Below are positions 17,244-25,341 of a stretch of 64,000 nucleotides of DNA, piece by piece. The number at the start of each line of letters is the position of its first letter. Within the stretch, counting starts at the first letter, position 1. The notes under the pieces are model-generated. The model was not told where the DNA came from and did not search any database. It saw only the letters and a list, made by a program, of their open reading frames with translations. This stretch comes from Maricaulis sp. Lineage in GTDB: Bacteria; Pseudomonadota; Alphaproteobacteria; Caulobacterales; Maricaulaceae. The DNA lies in assembly GCF_015665295.1 (NCBI RefSeq), contig NZ_JADFAJ010000027.1, positions 1-64,000 of the forward strand, written 5' to 3'. The translations under genes were made by a program, and so were the position numbers.

Positions 17244-19502
17244 CTAGCCTGAAATCTTGTCGAAATCGGCGACGGCGCGAACGGCCGTGCGAATGGCGGA
17301 CAATAAAAGAAGTCGGTTGCGGCGCAACGCAGCGTCGTCCGTGTTAACGGTCACTTGCTCGAAAAAAGCATCAATCGGTGCACGGAGCGAGGCCAGGGCG
17401 GTCATGGCGGCCGCGAAGTCCTCCGCTTCCAGCGCTTTTGTCGCCGCGGGGCCTGCTGACGCGAGCGCCGCGATCAGCGCGCGCTCGGCCGATTCGGGGG
17501 CCGCCCCGGGCGTGGCCGCGAGATAGGCCGCATCCGGCTCACCGGTCAGGTCATCCTCCGACTTTGCGAGAATGTTCGAAGCCCGTTTGTTCCCGGCCAG
17601 CAGCGCCGCCCCGTCCTCGGTATCGAGGAAAGCCTGCAGCGCGCGCGCCTTGGCCGTCACCCGGACGAGATCGTCATCGCCCAGCGCAAAGACCGCGTCG
17701 ATGACGTCATGGCGGATCCCCTCATCGCGGAGGTGGACTTTGAGGCGGTCGGCGAAGAAGGCGAGGAGGTCGTAAGGAGCATCCGCATCGCCGAAACACT
17801 GGTACGGTACCGCAACGAGGTCTTCACTTCCGGCGTCGCGCCACCCTGTCAGCGACTTGGCGACGTTCCAATCGGGCGCGGCGCCGCCGCCACCGGCACT
17901 ACGATCTAACTGGTCAAACAGGTCGCGATCATCATTTCTCGCCGCGACCAGCAGGGCATCCATCAGCGCGCGGCCACTCGCCATCTGAAGCGGGTATCGT
18001 CCGGCGGTCGATGCCAGGGGGAGACGGATGTCGCCATCCAAGCAAATCTTGATCACGCCCAAAGCCGCTCGCCGAAGCGCAAACGGATCTTTCGAGCCGG
18101 TCGGTTTTTCGTCGATGGCCCAGAAGCCGACCAGCGTATCCAGCTTGTCCGCCAGCGCGACCGCCGCGGAAACCGGCGCGGTCGGCACCTCATCCGAGGG
18201 CCCCTGCGGCTTGTAATGATCCTTGATCGCGTCGGCGCCGGCGGCATCCTCGCCCTGGTCGAGGGCGTAATAGCGGCCCATCGCGCCCTGCAGCTCGGGG
18301 AATTCATAGACCATTTCGGAGACCAGATCGGCCTTGGCGAGGCGCGCGGCCTTTTCGGCCAGGTCCGGATCGGCACCAACGATCGGGGCCAGTTCGCGGG
18401 CCAGGGCGGCAACGCGTTCGACCTTGTCGGCGACCGTGCCCAGCTTCTCGTGGAAGGTCACTTTCGACAGCTGCGCCGCCATCTCGGACAGCGGCGTCTT
18501 GCGGTCATTGTCCCAGAAGTGGCGGGCATCCGAGAGACGGGCCGAAAGGACGCGGGCATTGCCGGCGGCGATGGCGACACCGCCATCGGGGGCGACCTGG
18601 TTGGCGATGGTGACGAATTTGGAGACCAGCTGACCGGTCTTCGGATCGCGCACCGCGAAATATTTCTGGTGCGTCTTCATGGTCAGGGTGATGACTTCCG
18701 GCGGCAGATCGAGGAAGTCCGGATCCATCTCGCCCAGAACCGGTACCGGCCATTCCACCAGCCCGGCAACCTCGGTCAGAAGACCGGCATCCTCGACCAG
18801 TTCAAACCCGGCATCGGCGCAGACCTTGCGCGCGCCATTGAGGATCAGCGACTCGCGGGCGGCGCGGTCCAGCAGGACATGCCCCTCGCCTTCCAGGACC
18901 ATCGCATACTCCAGGAAATTCGACACCGTGAACGGTCCGCGGCCCATGCGGCGATGGCCTTCGGTGGTATTCGAGGCCGCAATGCCGAAAACATCAAAAT
19001 CGACGACATTGCCGTCAAACACGCACAAAAGGCGCTGGATCGGACGGACCCAGCGCTGGGCCTTCTCGCCCTCGCCGAACTTCATCGATTTGGGCCAGGG
19101 AAAGGCCTTCATCATTTCGGGGATCGCCTCGGCAATGACCTCGGCGGTGGCCCGTCCCGGCTTTTCGATGATGGCAACCCAGAAACTGCCCTTCTTGTCC
19201 TCGCGCTGTTCGCACTGGTCGAGCGAAGCCACACCGGCCCCGCGCAGGAAGCCCTGCACGGCCTGGTCGGGCGCGCCGACGCGCGGCCCCTTGCGCTCCT
19301 CGCGGACATCGGCGGTCTTCAGCGGCAGGCCGTCAATCACCAGGCCAAGACGGCGCGGGCCTGCAAAGGTGGTCAGCGAGGTCCACGCCAGACCGGCCGC
19401 CTTGAGCCTGTCGCCCAGCAGCTTTTCCAGGTCGGCCTCGGCGCGCGGTTGCATGCGGGCCGGGATTTCCTCGCAGAAGATTTCAAACAGGAGTTCGGAC
19501 AT
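17244..19502 (-). CDS. glyS: Glycyl-tRNA synthetase beta subunit
   Basis: A 752-residue beta chain of the bacterial two-subunit (alpha2beta2) glycyl-tRNA synthetase. The family start MSELLFEIFCEEIPARM is plain, followed by the TLMKTHQKYFAVRD segment and a C-terminal DALR-like anticodon-binding region (FDAV-type motif, AFFEQVTV region). It binds tRNA-Gly while the alpha chain activates glycine. The start is fixed by homology; its Shine-Dalgarno is weak. The alpha gene lies upstream on the same strand, separated by a GFA gene and a repeat. Confidence 0.97.
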   Translation of the reverse strand: MSELLFEIFCEEIPARMQPRAEADLEKLLGDRLKAAGLAWTSLTTFAGPRRLGLVIDGLPLKTADVREERKGPRVGAPDQAVQGFLRGAGVASLDQCEQREDKKGSFWVAIIEKPGRATAEVIAEAIPEMMKAFPWPKSMKFGEGEKAQRWVRPIQRLLCVFDGNVVDFDVFGIAASNTTEGHRRMGRGPFTVSNFLEYAMVLEGEGHVLLDRAARESLILNGARKVCADAGFELVEDAGLLTEVAGLVEWPVPVLGEMDPDFLDLPPEVITLTMKTHQKYFAVRDPKTGQLVSKFVTIANQVAPDGGVAIAAGNARVLSARLSDARHFWDNDRKTPLSEMAAQLSKVTFHEKLGTVADKVERVAALARELAPIVGADPDLAEKAARLAKADLVSEMVYEFPELQGAMGRYYALDQGEDAAGADAIKDHYKPQGPSDEVPTAPVSAAVALADKLDTLVGFWAIDEKPTGSKDPFALRRAALGVIKICLDGDIRLPLASTAGRYPLQMASGRALMDALLVAARNDDRDLFDQLDRSAGGGGAAPDWNVAKSLTGWRDAGSEDLVAVPYQCFGDADAPYDLLAFFADRLKVHLRDEGIRHDVIDAVFALGDDDLVRVTAKARALQAFLDTEDGAALLAGNKRASNILAKSEDDLTGEPDAAYLAATPGAAPESAERALIAALASAGPAATKALEAEDFAAAMTALASLRAPIDAFFEQVTVNTDDAALRRNRLLLLSAIRTAVRAVADFDKISG

Positions 19503-19526
19503 CGTGTCGGGCTTTCATTGCCGCCG

Positions 19527-19985
19527 TCAGGCGTATTCCTGGTCGGCATAACGCTGCATCATCGCGAAATAGCCGTCATCGGGCGCGCGGTCATAGATCA
19601 GCGCGTCCTCGTCAAAAATCATCCAGTCCTGGGCCGACTTGACCCAGATATGACCGACCGGCTTGAGCTTGGCGCGATCGTCCAGCGTGCCAGCCTTCAA
19701 CGACAGGGCCGGCTTGCCCGCCGTGTCATTGGCAATGCGCGTGCCGCAATCCCCGCAGAAATGACCGAGCTTTTTCGACTTGCTGTCAGTGGAAATGGAG
19801 AAGGCCGCCACCGAGCCCTTGAGATATTTGAACCCGTCCCGCGGCACCAGCATGGACATGCCGAAGGCCGAGGAGGATTGCTGCTGGCAGTTCGTGCAAT
19901 GGCAGCAATACAGCGCCATCGGCTTCTCGGTAATTTCATACCGGACCGCCCCGCACTGGCAGCCACCGCGAAGGGGAAGTTTCAT
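19527..19985 (-). CDS. GFA family (glutathione-dependent formaldehyde-activating type) protein
   Basis: A 152-residue zinc-binding protein of the GFA/CENP-V fold. The zinc-binding pattern is clear: GGCQCGAVRYE at the start, CCHCTNC near residue 28, and HFCGDCGTRI near residue 75. The family name comes from one member; most, like this one, have unknown substrates. It sits between glyQ and glyS on the same strand, 24 bases before glyS, so it is probably transcribed with glyS. No functional tie to tRNA charging is known. Confidence 0.9.
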   Translation of the reverse strand: MKLPLRGGCQCGAVRYEITEKPMALYCCHCTNCQQQSSSAFGMSMLVPRDGFKYLKGSVAAFSISTDSKSKKLGHFCGDCGTRIANDTAGKPALSLKAGTLDDRAKLKPVGHIWVKSAQDWMIFDEDALIYDRAPDDGYFAMMQRYADQEYA

Positions 19986-20022
19986 GGGAGAGTCTCCAAC
20001 CGGCGTCCCAAATCACGCTTAT

Positions 20023-20189
20023 TGTCATCCCGGACGCAGGCCCGGCCCTGAGCCGGGCGAAGATCCGGGACCCATACGCCCGGTGTGCGCCGCACTGTCA
20101 CGGACGGAAGCGCTGAGCGCCGGCCCGACTGATGCCTATGGGTCCCGGCTCTGCGCCCCGCCTGCGCGGGGCATCCGGCCGGGATGACA
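20023..20189. repeat. Long palindromic repeat, copy B
   Basis: The ends TGTCATCCCGG and CCGGCCGGGATGACA, and the inner GGGACCCAT and TGGGTCCCGGCTCTGC blocks, match copy A at 16959-17131. The centre differs. It separates glyQ from the GFA gene and glyS, so if it folds in RNA it may affect read-through of the glyQ transcript. Confidence 0.8.
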
Positions 20190-20211
20190 AGTGATGTTTG
20201 CGCGGACCGGG

Positions 20212-21105
20212 TCACGACTCTGCCGCCTCCACCAGGGCGCGCTCACTCGTCACCCAGGCTTCCGCGCAGCCCTTGGCCAGCTCCCGCACGCGGGCGATCC
20301 AGCTGGCGCGTTCGGCGACGGAGATGGCGCCGCGGGCATCGACCAGGTTGAAAAGGTGGGAGGCCTTGAGGCAGAAATCATAGGCCGGCAGGGGCAGCGG
20401 CTTGTCGAGCGACAAGAGCGCCTTGCACTGGTTTTCCGCGCCCTTGAACCATTCGATCAGCATGTCGACATCGGCATGCTCGAAATTGAATTCGGAATAC
20501 TGTTTCTCGGCTTCCAGGAAGACGTCGCCGTAAGAAAGGCCGGCGCCGTTGAAGTCGAGATCATAGACATTCTCAACGCCCTGGACATACATCGCCAGGC
20601 GCTCGAGCCCGTAGGTCAGCTCACCGGAAACAAGGTCGACATCGAGGCCGCCGACCTGCTGGAAATAGGTGAACTGGCTGACTTCCATGCCGTCGCACCA
20701 GACTTCCCAGCCCAGGCCCCAGGCGCCCACGGTCGGGTTTTCCCAATCATCTTCCACGAAGCGGACATCATGCAGGTCGCGATCAATGCCGATGGCATCG
20801 AGCGAGCCCAGATAGAGGTCCTGGATGTCGGCCGGGCACGGCTTCAGCAGGACCTGGAACTGGTAATAATGCTGCAGCCGGTTCGGGTTCTCGCCATAGC
20901 GGCCATCGCCGGGACGGCGCGAGGGCTGGACATAGGCCGCCTTCCAAGGGCGCGGCCCCAGCGAGCGCAGCGTCGTCGCGGGATGCAGGGTCCCGGCGCC
21001 GACCTCGACATCATAGGGCTGGAGAATGGCGCAGCCCTTGCCCGCCCAATAGGTCTGCAGACGGAGGATCAGCTCCTGGAAGGAGGGCGCTTTCGCGGCG
21101 GCCAT
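20212..21105 (-). CDS. glyQ: Glycyl-tRNA synthetase alpha subunit
   Basis: A 297-residue catalytic alpha chain. The family signature is very clear: [33 protein letters not shown], then [16 protein letters not shown]. The class II core continues with [30 protein letters not shown] and [11 protein letters not shown]. The ATG at 21105 is taken from the family start; an in-frame codon at 21138 would add eleven unsupported residues. It pairs with glyS downstream. A small membrane-protein gene precedes it by 70 bases on the same strand. Confidence 0.97.
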   Translation of the reverse strand: MAAAKAPSFQELILRLQTYWAGKGCAILQPYDVEVGAGTLHPATTLRSLGPRPWKAAYVQPSRRPGDGRYGENPNRLQHYYQFQVLLKPCPADIQDLYLGSLDAIGIDRDLHDVRFVEDDWENPTVGAWGLGWEVWCDGMEVSQFTYFQQVGGLDVDLVSGELTYGLERLAMYVQGVENVYDLDFNGAGLSYGDVFLEAEKQYSEFNFEHADVDMLIEWFKGAENQCKALLSLDKPLPLPAYDFCLKASHLFNLVDARGAISVAERASWIARVRELAKGCAEAWVTSERALVEAAES

Positions 21106-21175
21106 GGCATCAATTCCCGCTGGAAAAATCGAGATCAAGAAATCGCGCGGACACTAGGCAAGCCGGCCCGTGTAA

Positions 21176-21352
21176 TCAAGCGCGCGAGTCCTTGTCTTGG
21201 TGCGACGCAGCATCCTCCTCACGGGCCTCCAGCCGCGCCTCCACGGCCCGCCGCGCTGCCTCGGCCGCATTGTCGCGCTGCTTGCGACCACGCGCGCCGA
21301 GAACCACCAGCAGGACGAGTGCCAGGGCGACCAGAACGATTGTGATCGTCAT
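21176..21352 (-). CDS. Small single-pass membrane protein
   Basis: A 58-residue protein. One hydrophobic helix (ITIVLVALALVLLVVLGA, residues 3-20) is followed by a basic turn (RGRKQR) and a charged, helical Ala/Glu/Arg tail. Its ATG overlaps the stop of the upstream methyltransferase gene as ATGA (21349-21352), which argues for a real, translationally coupled gene. It lies in a chain: DUF2007, methyltransferase, this gene, then glyQ. Function is unknown; the topology suggests the N-terminus is in the membrane with a cytoplasmic tail. Confidence 0.65.
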   Translation of the reverse strand: MTITIVLVALALVLLVVLGARGRKQRDNAAEAARRAVEARLEAREEDAASHQDKDSRA

Positions 21353-22077
21353 GCCGCCATCTCCAGCACCGCCTGCCCGCGCAGGATGGCCTCGGCTTCG
21401 GGCGAATGCCCCTCGCCTTCGTGCAGGATCAGCGGGGCGAGCAGGACGAGCGGCGCCTTGCCGCCAATCATCGCCTGCACGATGACACGCTTGGCCGGTT
21501 CACCGGCACGCGGGTGGATCGGCTTGATCACGACCGAGCCGAAGGAACGGTCGAGCGCTGTCAGGATATCGGCCAGACGGTCAGCGCGGTGGATCAGGGT
21601 GAGCTTGCCCTTGGCCTTCAGCGCCCGCGCGGCACAGCGCACCCAGTCGGCGAAGGGCACATCGCCGGTCAGCCAGGCGGCGCGCTTTTCGTCTTTCGGG
21701 GCGCGCAACGCCGTCGGATCGTCAAAGAAGGGAGGATTGAAGAAGACCTGGTCGACCTTCAGCGAGGTGCCGAGCTGCATGATGTCGGCATTTTGCGTGC
21801 GCACCCGCGCGCCCATCCCGTTGGTCGCGGCATTCTCGGCCGCCAGCCTGGCTGCGTCCGGATCCCGCTCGACGCCGACAAAGCTCGCCCCGGTCAGTCG
21901 CCAGGCGGCGCAGAGCAGGGCGGCCCCGGCGCCGCAGCCGAACTCGGCCAGGGCCTCGCCCTCACCCGCACTCAGCGCGGCCGCCAGCAGGCCGGCATCC
22001 ATGCCGGCGCGATAGCCGTCCCTGCCCTGGCGCAGGACCACACGGCCATCGAGCAAGCGGTCGAGCGTGGTGGTCAC
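21349..22077 (-). CDS. tRNA1(Val) (adenine-N6)-methyltransferase-like protein
   Basis: A 242-residue Rossmann-fold methyltransferase of the TrmN6/YfiC type. The SAM motif reads LAEFGCGAGAALL. The catalytic NPPF motif of N6-adenine methyltransferases appears as FFNPPFFDD near residue 113. The N-terminus (DRLLDGRVVLRQGRDGYRAGMDAGLLAA) is typical of the family. The start is GTG at 22077, overlapping the stop of the DUF2007 gene. The exact nucleotide target is inferred from the family. Confidence 0.85.
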   Translation of the reverse strand: MTTTLDRLLDGRVVLRQGRDGYRAGMDAGLLAAALSAGEGEALAEFGCGAGAALLCAAWRLTGASFVGVERDPDAARLAAENAATNGMGARVRTQNADIMQLGTSLKVDQVFFNPPFFDDPTALRAPKDEKRAAWLTGDVPFADWVRCAARALKAKGKLTLIHRADRLADILTALDRSFGSVVIKPIHPRAGEPAKRVIVQAMIGGKAPLVLLAPLILHEGEGHSPEAEAILRGQAVLEMAA

Positions 22078-22289
22078 GCCTCATCCTCCTGCAGCTCAGC
22101 GAGGATGGACGCCGCCTCGGCCGCGTCCTCGTCAATCACCATGATGCGTGTCCGAATGACCGGAAGCCCGCCGCCATACATGGACGACATGCCCTGATCG
22201 AGCACGATCGGCTCGATATCAGCATCGCGAAGGAGCGATTGGGCGTAGGAGAGTTTGACCGGATCATTGGTCCGCAGAACTTCTTTCAC
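22074..22289 (-). CDS. DUF2007 domain protein
   Basis: A 71-residue protein of the DUF2007 (putative signal-transducing) family, related in pattern to PII-like small domains. The family core is visible: EVLRTNDPVKLSYAQSLL, then IEPIVLDQ and a C-terminal RIMVIDEDAAEAASIL. The start is GTG at 22289, since the longer open frame upstream is antisense to other genes and does not fit the family. It is the first gene of a coupled chain with the TrmN6-like methyltransferase (four-base overlap). Divergent from the polyprenyl synthase gene. Confidence 0.8.
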   Translation of the reverse strand: MKEVLRTNDPVKLSYAQSLLRDADIEPIVLDQGMSSMYGGGLPVIRTRIMVIDEDAAEAASILAELQEDEA

Positions 22290-22433
22290 GTGGTGCCGCC
22301 TCCGGGCTGGGCCGGCAAGGCACGCGCGCCTCGCTGACCTGTGCTGTTTCGTCACCGCCCCTTGTGCTTGCCGGGCGGTCCCGCGATTTCTATTGTCCAG
22401 AGCAATCGAGCCTGCATCAAGAGGACAGCTGGC

Positions 22434-23465
22434 GTGGACAGCATGGTGAGTGTCAAAACGGCAGCCGCGGCCAAGAGCGCCGAGATCCCGGATGCAGCTG
22501 AAGCGCTTGCGGTTCTGGCCTATGACGACATGCGCCGGGTCGATGCGCTGATCCTGGAACGCCTGGACAGTCATGTCGAACTGATTCCAGAACTCGCCCG
22601 CTATCTGATCGAGGCTGGCGGCAAACGGGTCCGCCCGATGATCACGGTCGCCGCCGCCAACATGATCGGCCATGCCGACACGGCGCCGCTGAAACTCGCA
22701 GCGGCTGTCGAGTTCATCCACACCGCCACCCTCCTGCACGACGATGTCGTCGACGAAAGCGGCATGCGGCGCGGCAAGGTCGCGGCCAATCTGGTCTGGG
22801 GCAATGCCTCTTCGGTCCTGGTCGGCGACTTCCTGTTCGCGCGCTCCTTCTCGCTGATGGTCGAAGCCGGCTCGATGAAGGCGCTCGGCGTCCTGTCCGC
22901 TGCCGCCTCGACGATTGCCGAGGGTGAGGTGCGCCAGCTTTCCTCGGTCAAGGATATCGGTGTCTCGGTCGAGACCTACATGCAGATCATCGACGCCAAG
23001 ACGGCCGCCCTGTTTGCCGCAGCGGCGCAGGTCTCCGGTATCGTGGCCGGTCGCTCGGCGGACGAGGAGAAAGCGCTGGAAACCTATGGCCGCGAGCTCG
23101 GCCTCGCCTTCCAGCTGGTCGATGATGCGCTCGATTACGGCGGCGCCTCGGCCAAGCTGGGCAAGTCGACCGGCGATGATTTCCGCGAAGGCAAGGTGAC
23201 GCTTCCGGTTGCCCTGGCGATCGCCGCTGCATCCGACACCGAAACGGGGTTCTGGACCCGCGTGATTGCGGCAGGTGAACAGGTCGAGGGGGATTTCGAC
23301 CAGGCCGTCCGCCTGATCAAGGCGCATGGCGCGCTCGACGCCACGGTCAATCAGGCCCGCGCCCATGCCCGCCATGCCCGTGAGGCCCTTGCCCTTTTCC
23401 CCGCCAACAAATGGCGCCGCGCGCTGGAAGATCTCGCCGATTTCGTCGTCGAACGGGCCTACTGA
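22434..23465 (+). CDS. ispB: Polyprenyl diphosphate synthase (octaprenyl/decaprenyl type)
   Basis: A 343-residue long-chain trans-prenyl synthase that makes the isoprenoid side chain of ubiquinone. Both aspartate-rich motifs are present: LLHDDVVDES (residues about 100-110) and LVDDALDYGG (near 228). GGKRVRP lies in its normal place. The GTG at 22434 is chosen because GAGG lies nine bases before it; the ATG at 22443 is the alternative and would be 18 bases from that site. Chain length (C40 or C50) cannot be told. The downstream gene runs convergent. Confidence 0.93.
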   Translation: MDSMVSVKTAAAAKSAEIPDAAEALAVLAYDDMRRVDALILERLDSHVELIPELARYLIEAGGKRVRPMITVAAANMIGHADTAPLKLAAAVEFIHTATLLHDDVVDESGMRRGKVAANLVWGNASSVLVGDFLFARSFSLMVEAGSMKALGVLSAAASTIAEGEVRQLSSVKDIGVSVETYMQIIDAKTAALFAAAAQVSGIVAGRSADEEKALETYGRELGLAFQLVDDALDYGGASAKLGKSTGDDFREGKVTLPVALAIAAASDTETGFWTRVIAAGEQVEGDFDQAVRLIKAHGALDATVNQARAHARHAREALALFPANKWRRALEDLADFVVERAY

Positions 23466-23476
23466 TCCGTCTCTGA

Positions 23477-24490
23477 CTACTGGCAGGTATCGAGCCCGGC
23501 CGCCTGCGCCCGACGACGCCAGAAATGGTGCAGGCGGGCAAAGATCAGGACTGAAACGGCCAGCATGACGGGTGCCGCGAGAGGCGGCAGCGCTGCCGCC
23601 ACAAGCACCAAGACCGCGCAGACCAGGCTCATCGCGCCCCAGATCAGCGCCACCTTGCGGTGGCTGCCGCCCATCGCGATCAATAATTGATAGGCATGGG
23701 CGCGGTGCGCCACAAAGGGCGAGCGGCCGGCACGAACCCGGGCCGCCATGGTCAGCAGGACATCGCCCAGCAGCGGCAGGACGAGGAGCGGCACAAGCCA
23801 GACGGTTCCGGCCCCGGCCGTCGACGCCCAGATGAGCGCGAGACCGGCCAGGATCACCGATGCGCCCAGCGAGCCGACATCGCCACTGAACAATCGGCCG
23901 CGGGCCGACAGGAGCGGTGCGTTCCACACCGCAAACCCGGCCAGGGCTGCCGCGAGGGCAAGCGCCGCCAGCCCGGTCGCGCCCGGAGCCAGAAAGCCCA
24001 GGGCCAGGGCGGCGGGGATCAGGGTGGCCGCCATCAACCCGTCCGATCCGTCCATGAAATTGACCGTGTTGGCGAGGGTGAAGACGAACAGGGCGGAACC
24101 CAGCCAGCCGACCAGCCAGGGCAGCTCGACGCCCAGTTCGGTCACCGGCCCCGCCATGCCGGCCAGCGCCAGGCTGATCAGCGTGAGACAGGCGAATTTC
24201 AGACGCTCGGACAGGGTGTAGAGATCGTCGAGAAAGCCCAGCGCGGCAGCCAGGAGCGCGCACAGCGCCAGACCGGCCAGTGCCGCCGCCTCTTGCGGGA
24301 CGTGGATTTCGATCAGGCCAAGCGCGGCGAAAACGCCGATCACAATGCCAAGGCCACCACCGCGCGGGGTCGGATTGGCGTGATTGGAGCGGGCATTGGG
24401 ATGATCGAGGATACGCAGCCGCAGCACCACACCAGCCGTCCCCAGCGAAGCGACGAAAGCGAGCAGAAGCGGCCCCAGTGCAGCGCTCAT
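23477..24490 (-). CDS. MraY/WecA-family undecaprenyl-phosphate sugar-1-P transferase
   Basis: A 337-residue membrane protein with about ten helices. It belongs to the polyprenyl-phosphate GlcNAc-1-P/HexNAc-1-P transferase family. The catalytic marks are visible: GFLDDLYTL, NTVNFMDGSDGL, FSGDVGSLG, and a cytoplasmic HRAHAYQ in the HIHH/HRxH position. It starts surface polysaccharide (O-antigen or exopolysaccharide) repeat synthesis on undecaprenyl phosphate. It is not MraY itself, because no division-wall cluster is present. The ATG overlaps the ispE stop by four bases. Confidence 0.9.
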   Translation of the reverse strand: MSAALGPLLLAFVASLGTAGVVLRLRILDHPNARSNHANPTPRGGGLGIVIGVFAALGLIEIHVPQEAAALAGLALCALLAAALGFLDDLYTLSERLKFACLTLISLALAGMAGPVTELGVELPWLVGWLGSALFVFTLANTVNFMDGSDGLMAATLIPAALALGFLAPGATGLAALALAAALAGFAVWNAPLLSARGRLFSGDVGSLGASVILAGLALIWASTAGAGTVWLVPLLVLPLLGDVLLTMAARVRAGRSPFVAHRAHAYQLLIAMGGSHRKVALIWGAMSLVCAVLVLVAAALPPLAAPVMLAVSVLIFARLHHFWRRRAQAAGLDTCQ

Positions 24491-25341
24491 CGCGCGCCGC
24501 CCTCCAGACGAACCGCCATGGCAAAGCCGTCATAGGCCGAAGCGATCGCCTCGGCCGCCGCCGGGTTCTCGCAGAGCGCGTAACAGCTCGCGCCGGAGCC
24601 CGACATGCGGGCCAGCGCAACGCCGTCGCGCCCGCGCAGCCAGTCCAGCGCCGCCGCAATTACCGGATTACCGGCCATGGCCGGAGCCTCCAGGTCATTG
24701 CGCTCGCCGCGCAGCCAGTCGAGCCGGTTGTCGCCCATCGGCCAGTTGTCGGCGAGCGGCGCCGGGTCAGCGGCGTCAAACGCCTTGAATACCGGGCCGG
24801 TCGGGACGCGGACGCCGGGATTCAGGATCACCGCATCAAAAGCATCAAAACCCGGCAGGATATCGATCCATTCACCAATTCCGCGCATGCGCAGGGGACG
24901 TGAATAGAGGCAGGCCGGCACGTCGGCGCCCAGTTTCAGGCCGATCTCGGCCAGTCGGTCGAGCGGCCAGTTCAACCCCCACAACCGGTTGAGGGCCCGA
25001 AGCGTCGCTGCCGCATCCGCCGAACCACCGCCCAGGCCGGCCTCGACCGGGATCTGCTTGTCGAGCCGGATCATCGCGCCGTCGGGCCCGCCGCTTTCGG
25101 CCTGCAGCGCCCGGGCGGCCTTGAGGACGAGATTGGACCCATCCGGGACCAGTGCCCGCGAGGCCTCGCCGGACATGGTCAGCAACAGGCCCGGCGCCGG
25201 CCGCACCTCGACCCGGTCACCCCAGTTGGCGAAGACTACGAGGCTGTCGAGCGGATGATAGCCATCGGTCCGCGCCGGCCCGACCCGCAAGGTCAGATTG
25301 ACCTTCGCGGCAGCGAGCTCGGTGATCGACGCGTCGCTCAC
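24487..25341 (-). CDS. ispE: 4-diphosphocytidyl-2-C-methyl-D-erythritol kinase
   Basis: A 284-residue GHMP-family kinase of the MEP isoprenoid pathway; it phosphorylates the 2-hydroxyl of CDP-methylerythritol. The N-terminal AAAKVNLTLRV, the ATP loop PVEAGLGGGSADAAA, and the C-terminal ARMSGSGASCYAL are typical. It starts with GTG at 25341, overlapping the stop of the TPR gene by four bases, and its own stop overlaps the next gene. The operon therefore joins isoprenoid supply with an undecaprenyl-phosphate consumer. ispH lies elsewhere in the window. Confidence 0.95.
   Translation of the reverse strand: MSDASITELAAAKVNLTLRVGPARTDGYHPLDSLVVFANWGDRVEVRPAPGLLLTMSGEASRALVPDGSNLVLKAARALQAESGGPDGAMIRLDKQIPVEAGLGGGSADAAATLRALNRLWGLNWPLDRLAEIGLKLGADVPACLYSRPLRMRGIGEWIDILPGFDAFDAVILNPGVRVPTGPVFKAFDAADPAPLADNWPMGDNRLDWLRGERNDLEAPAMAGNPVIAAALDWLRGRDGVALARMSGSGASCYALCENPAAAEAIASAYDGFAMAVRLEGGAR

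Noticed and set aside
18216-20051. Long + frame across glyS and the GFA gene
   Set aside because: It is a shadow of glyS: the residue makeup is biased and it crosses the gap between two genes.
22290-24659. Upstream extension of the DUF2007 frame as a giant protein
   Set aside because: The added residues are antisense to the polyprenyl synthase or out of frame with the MraY-type and ispE genes and look random; the family start is at 22289.
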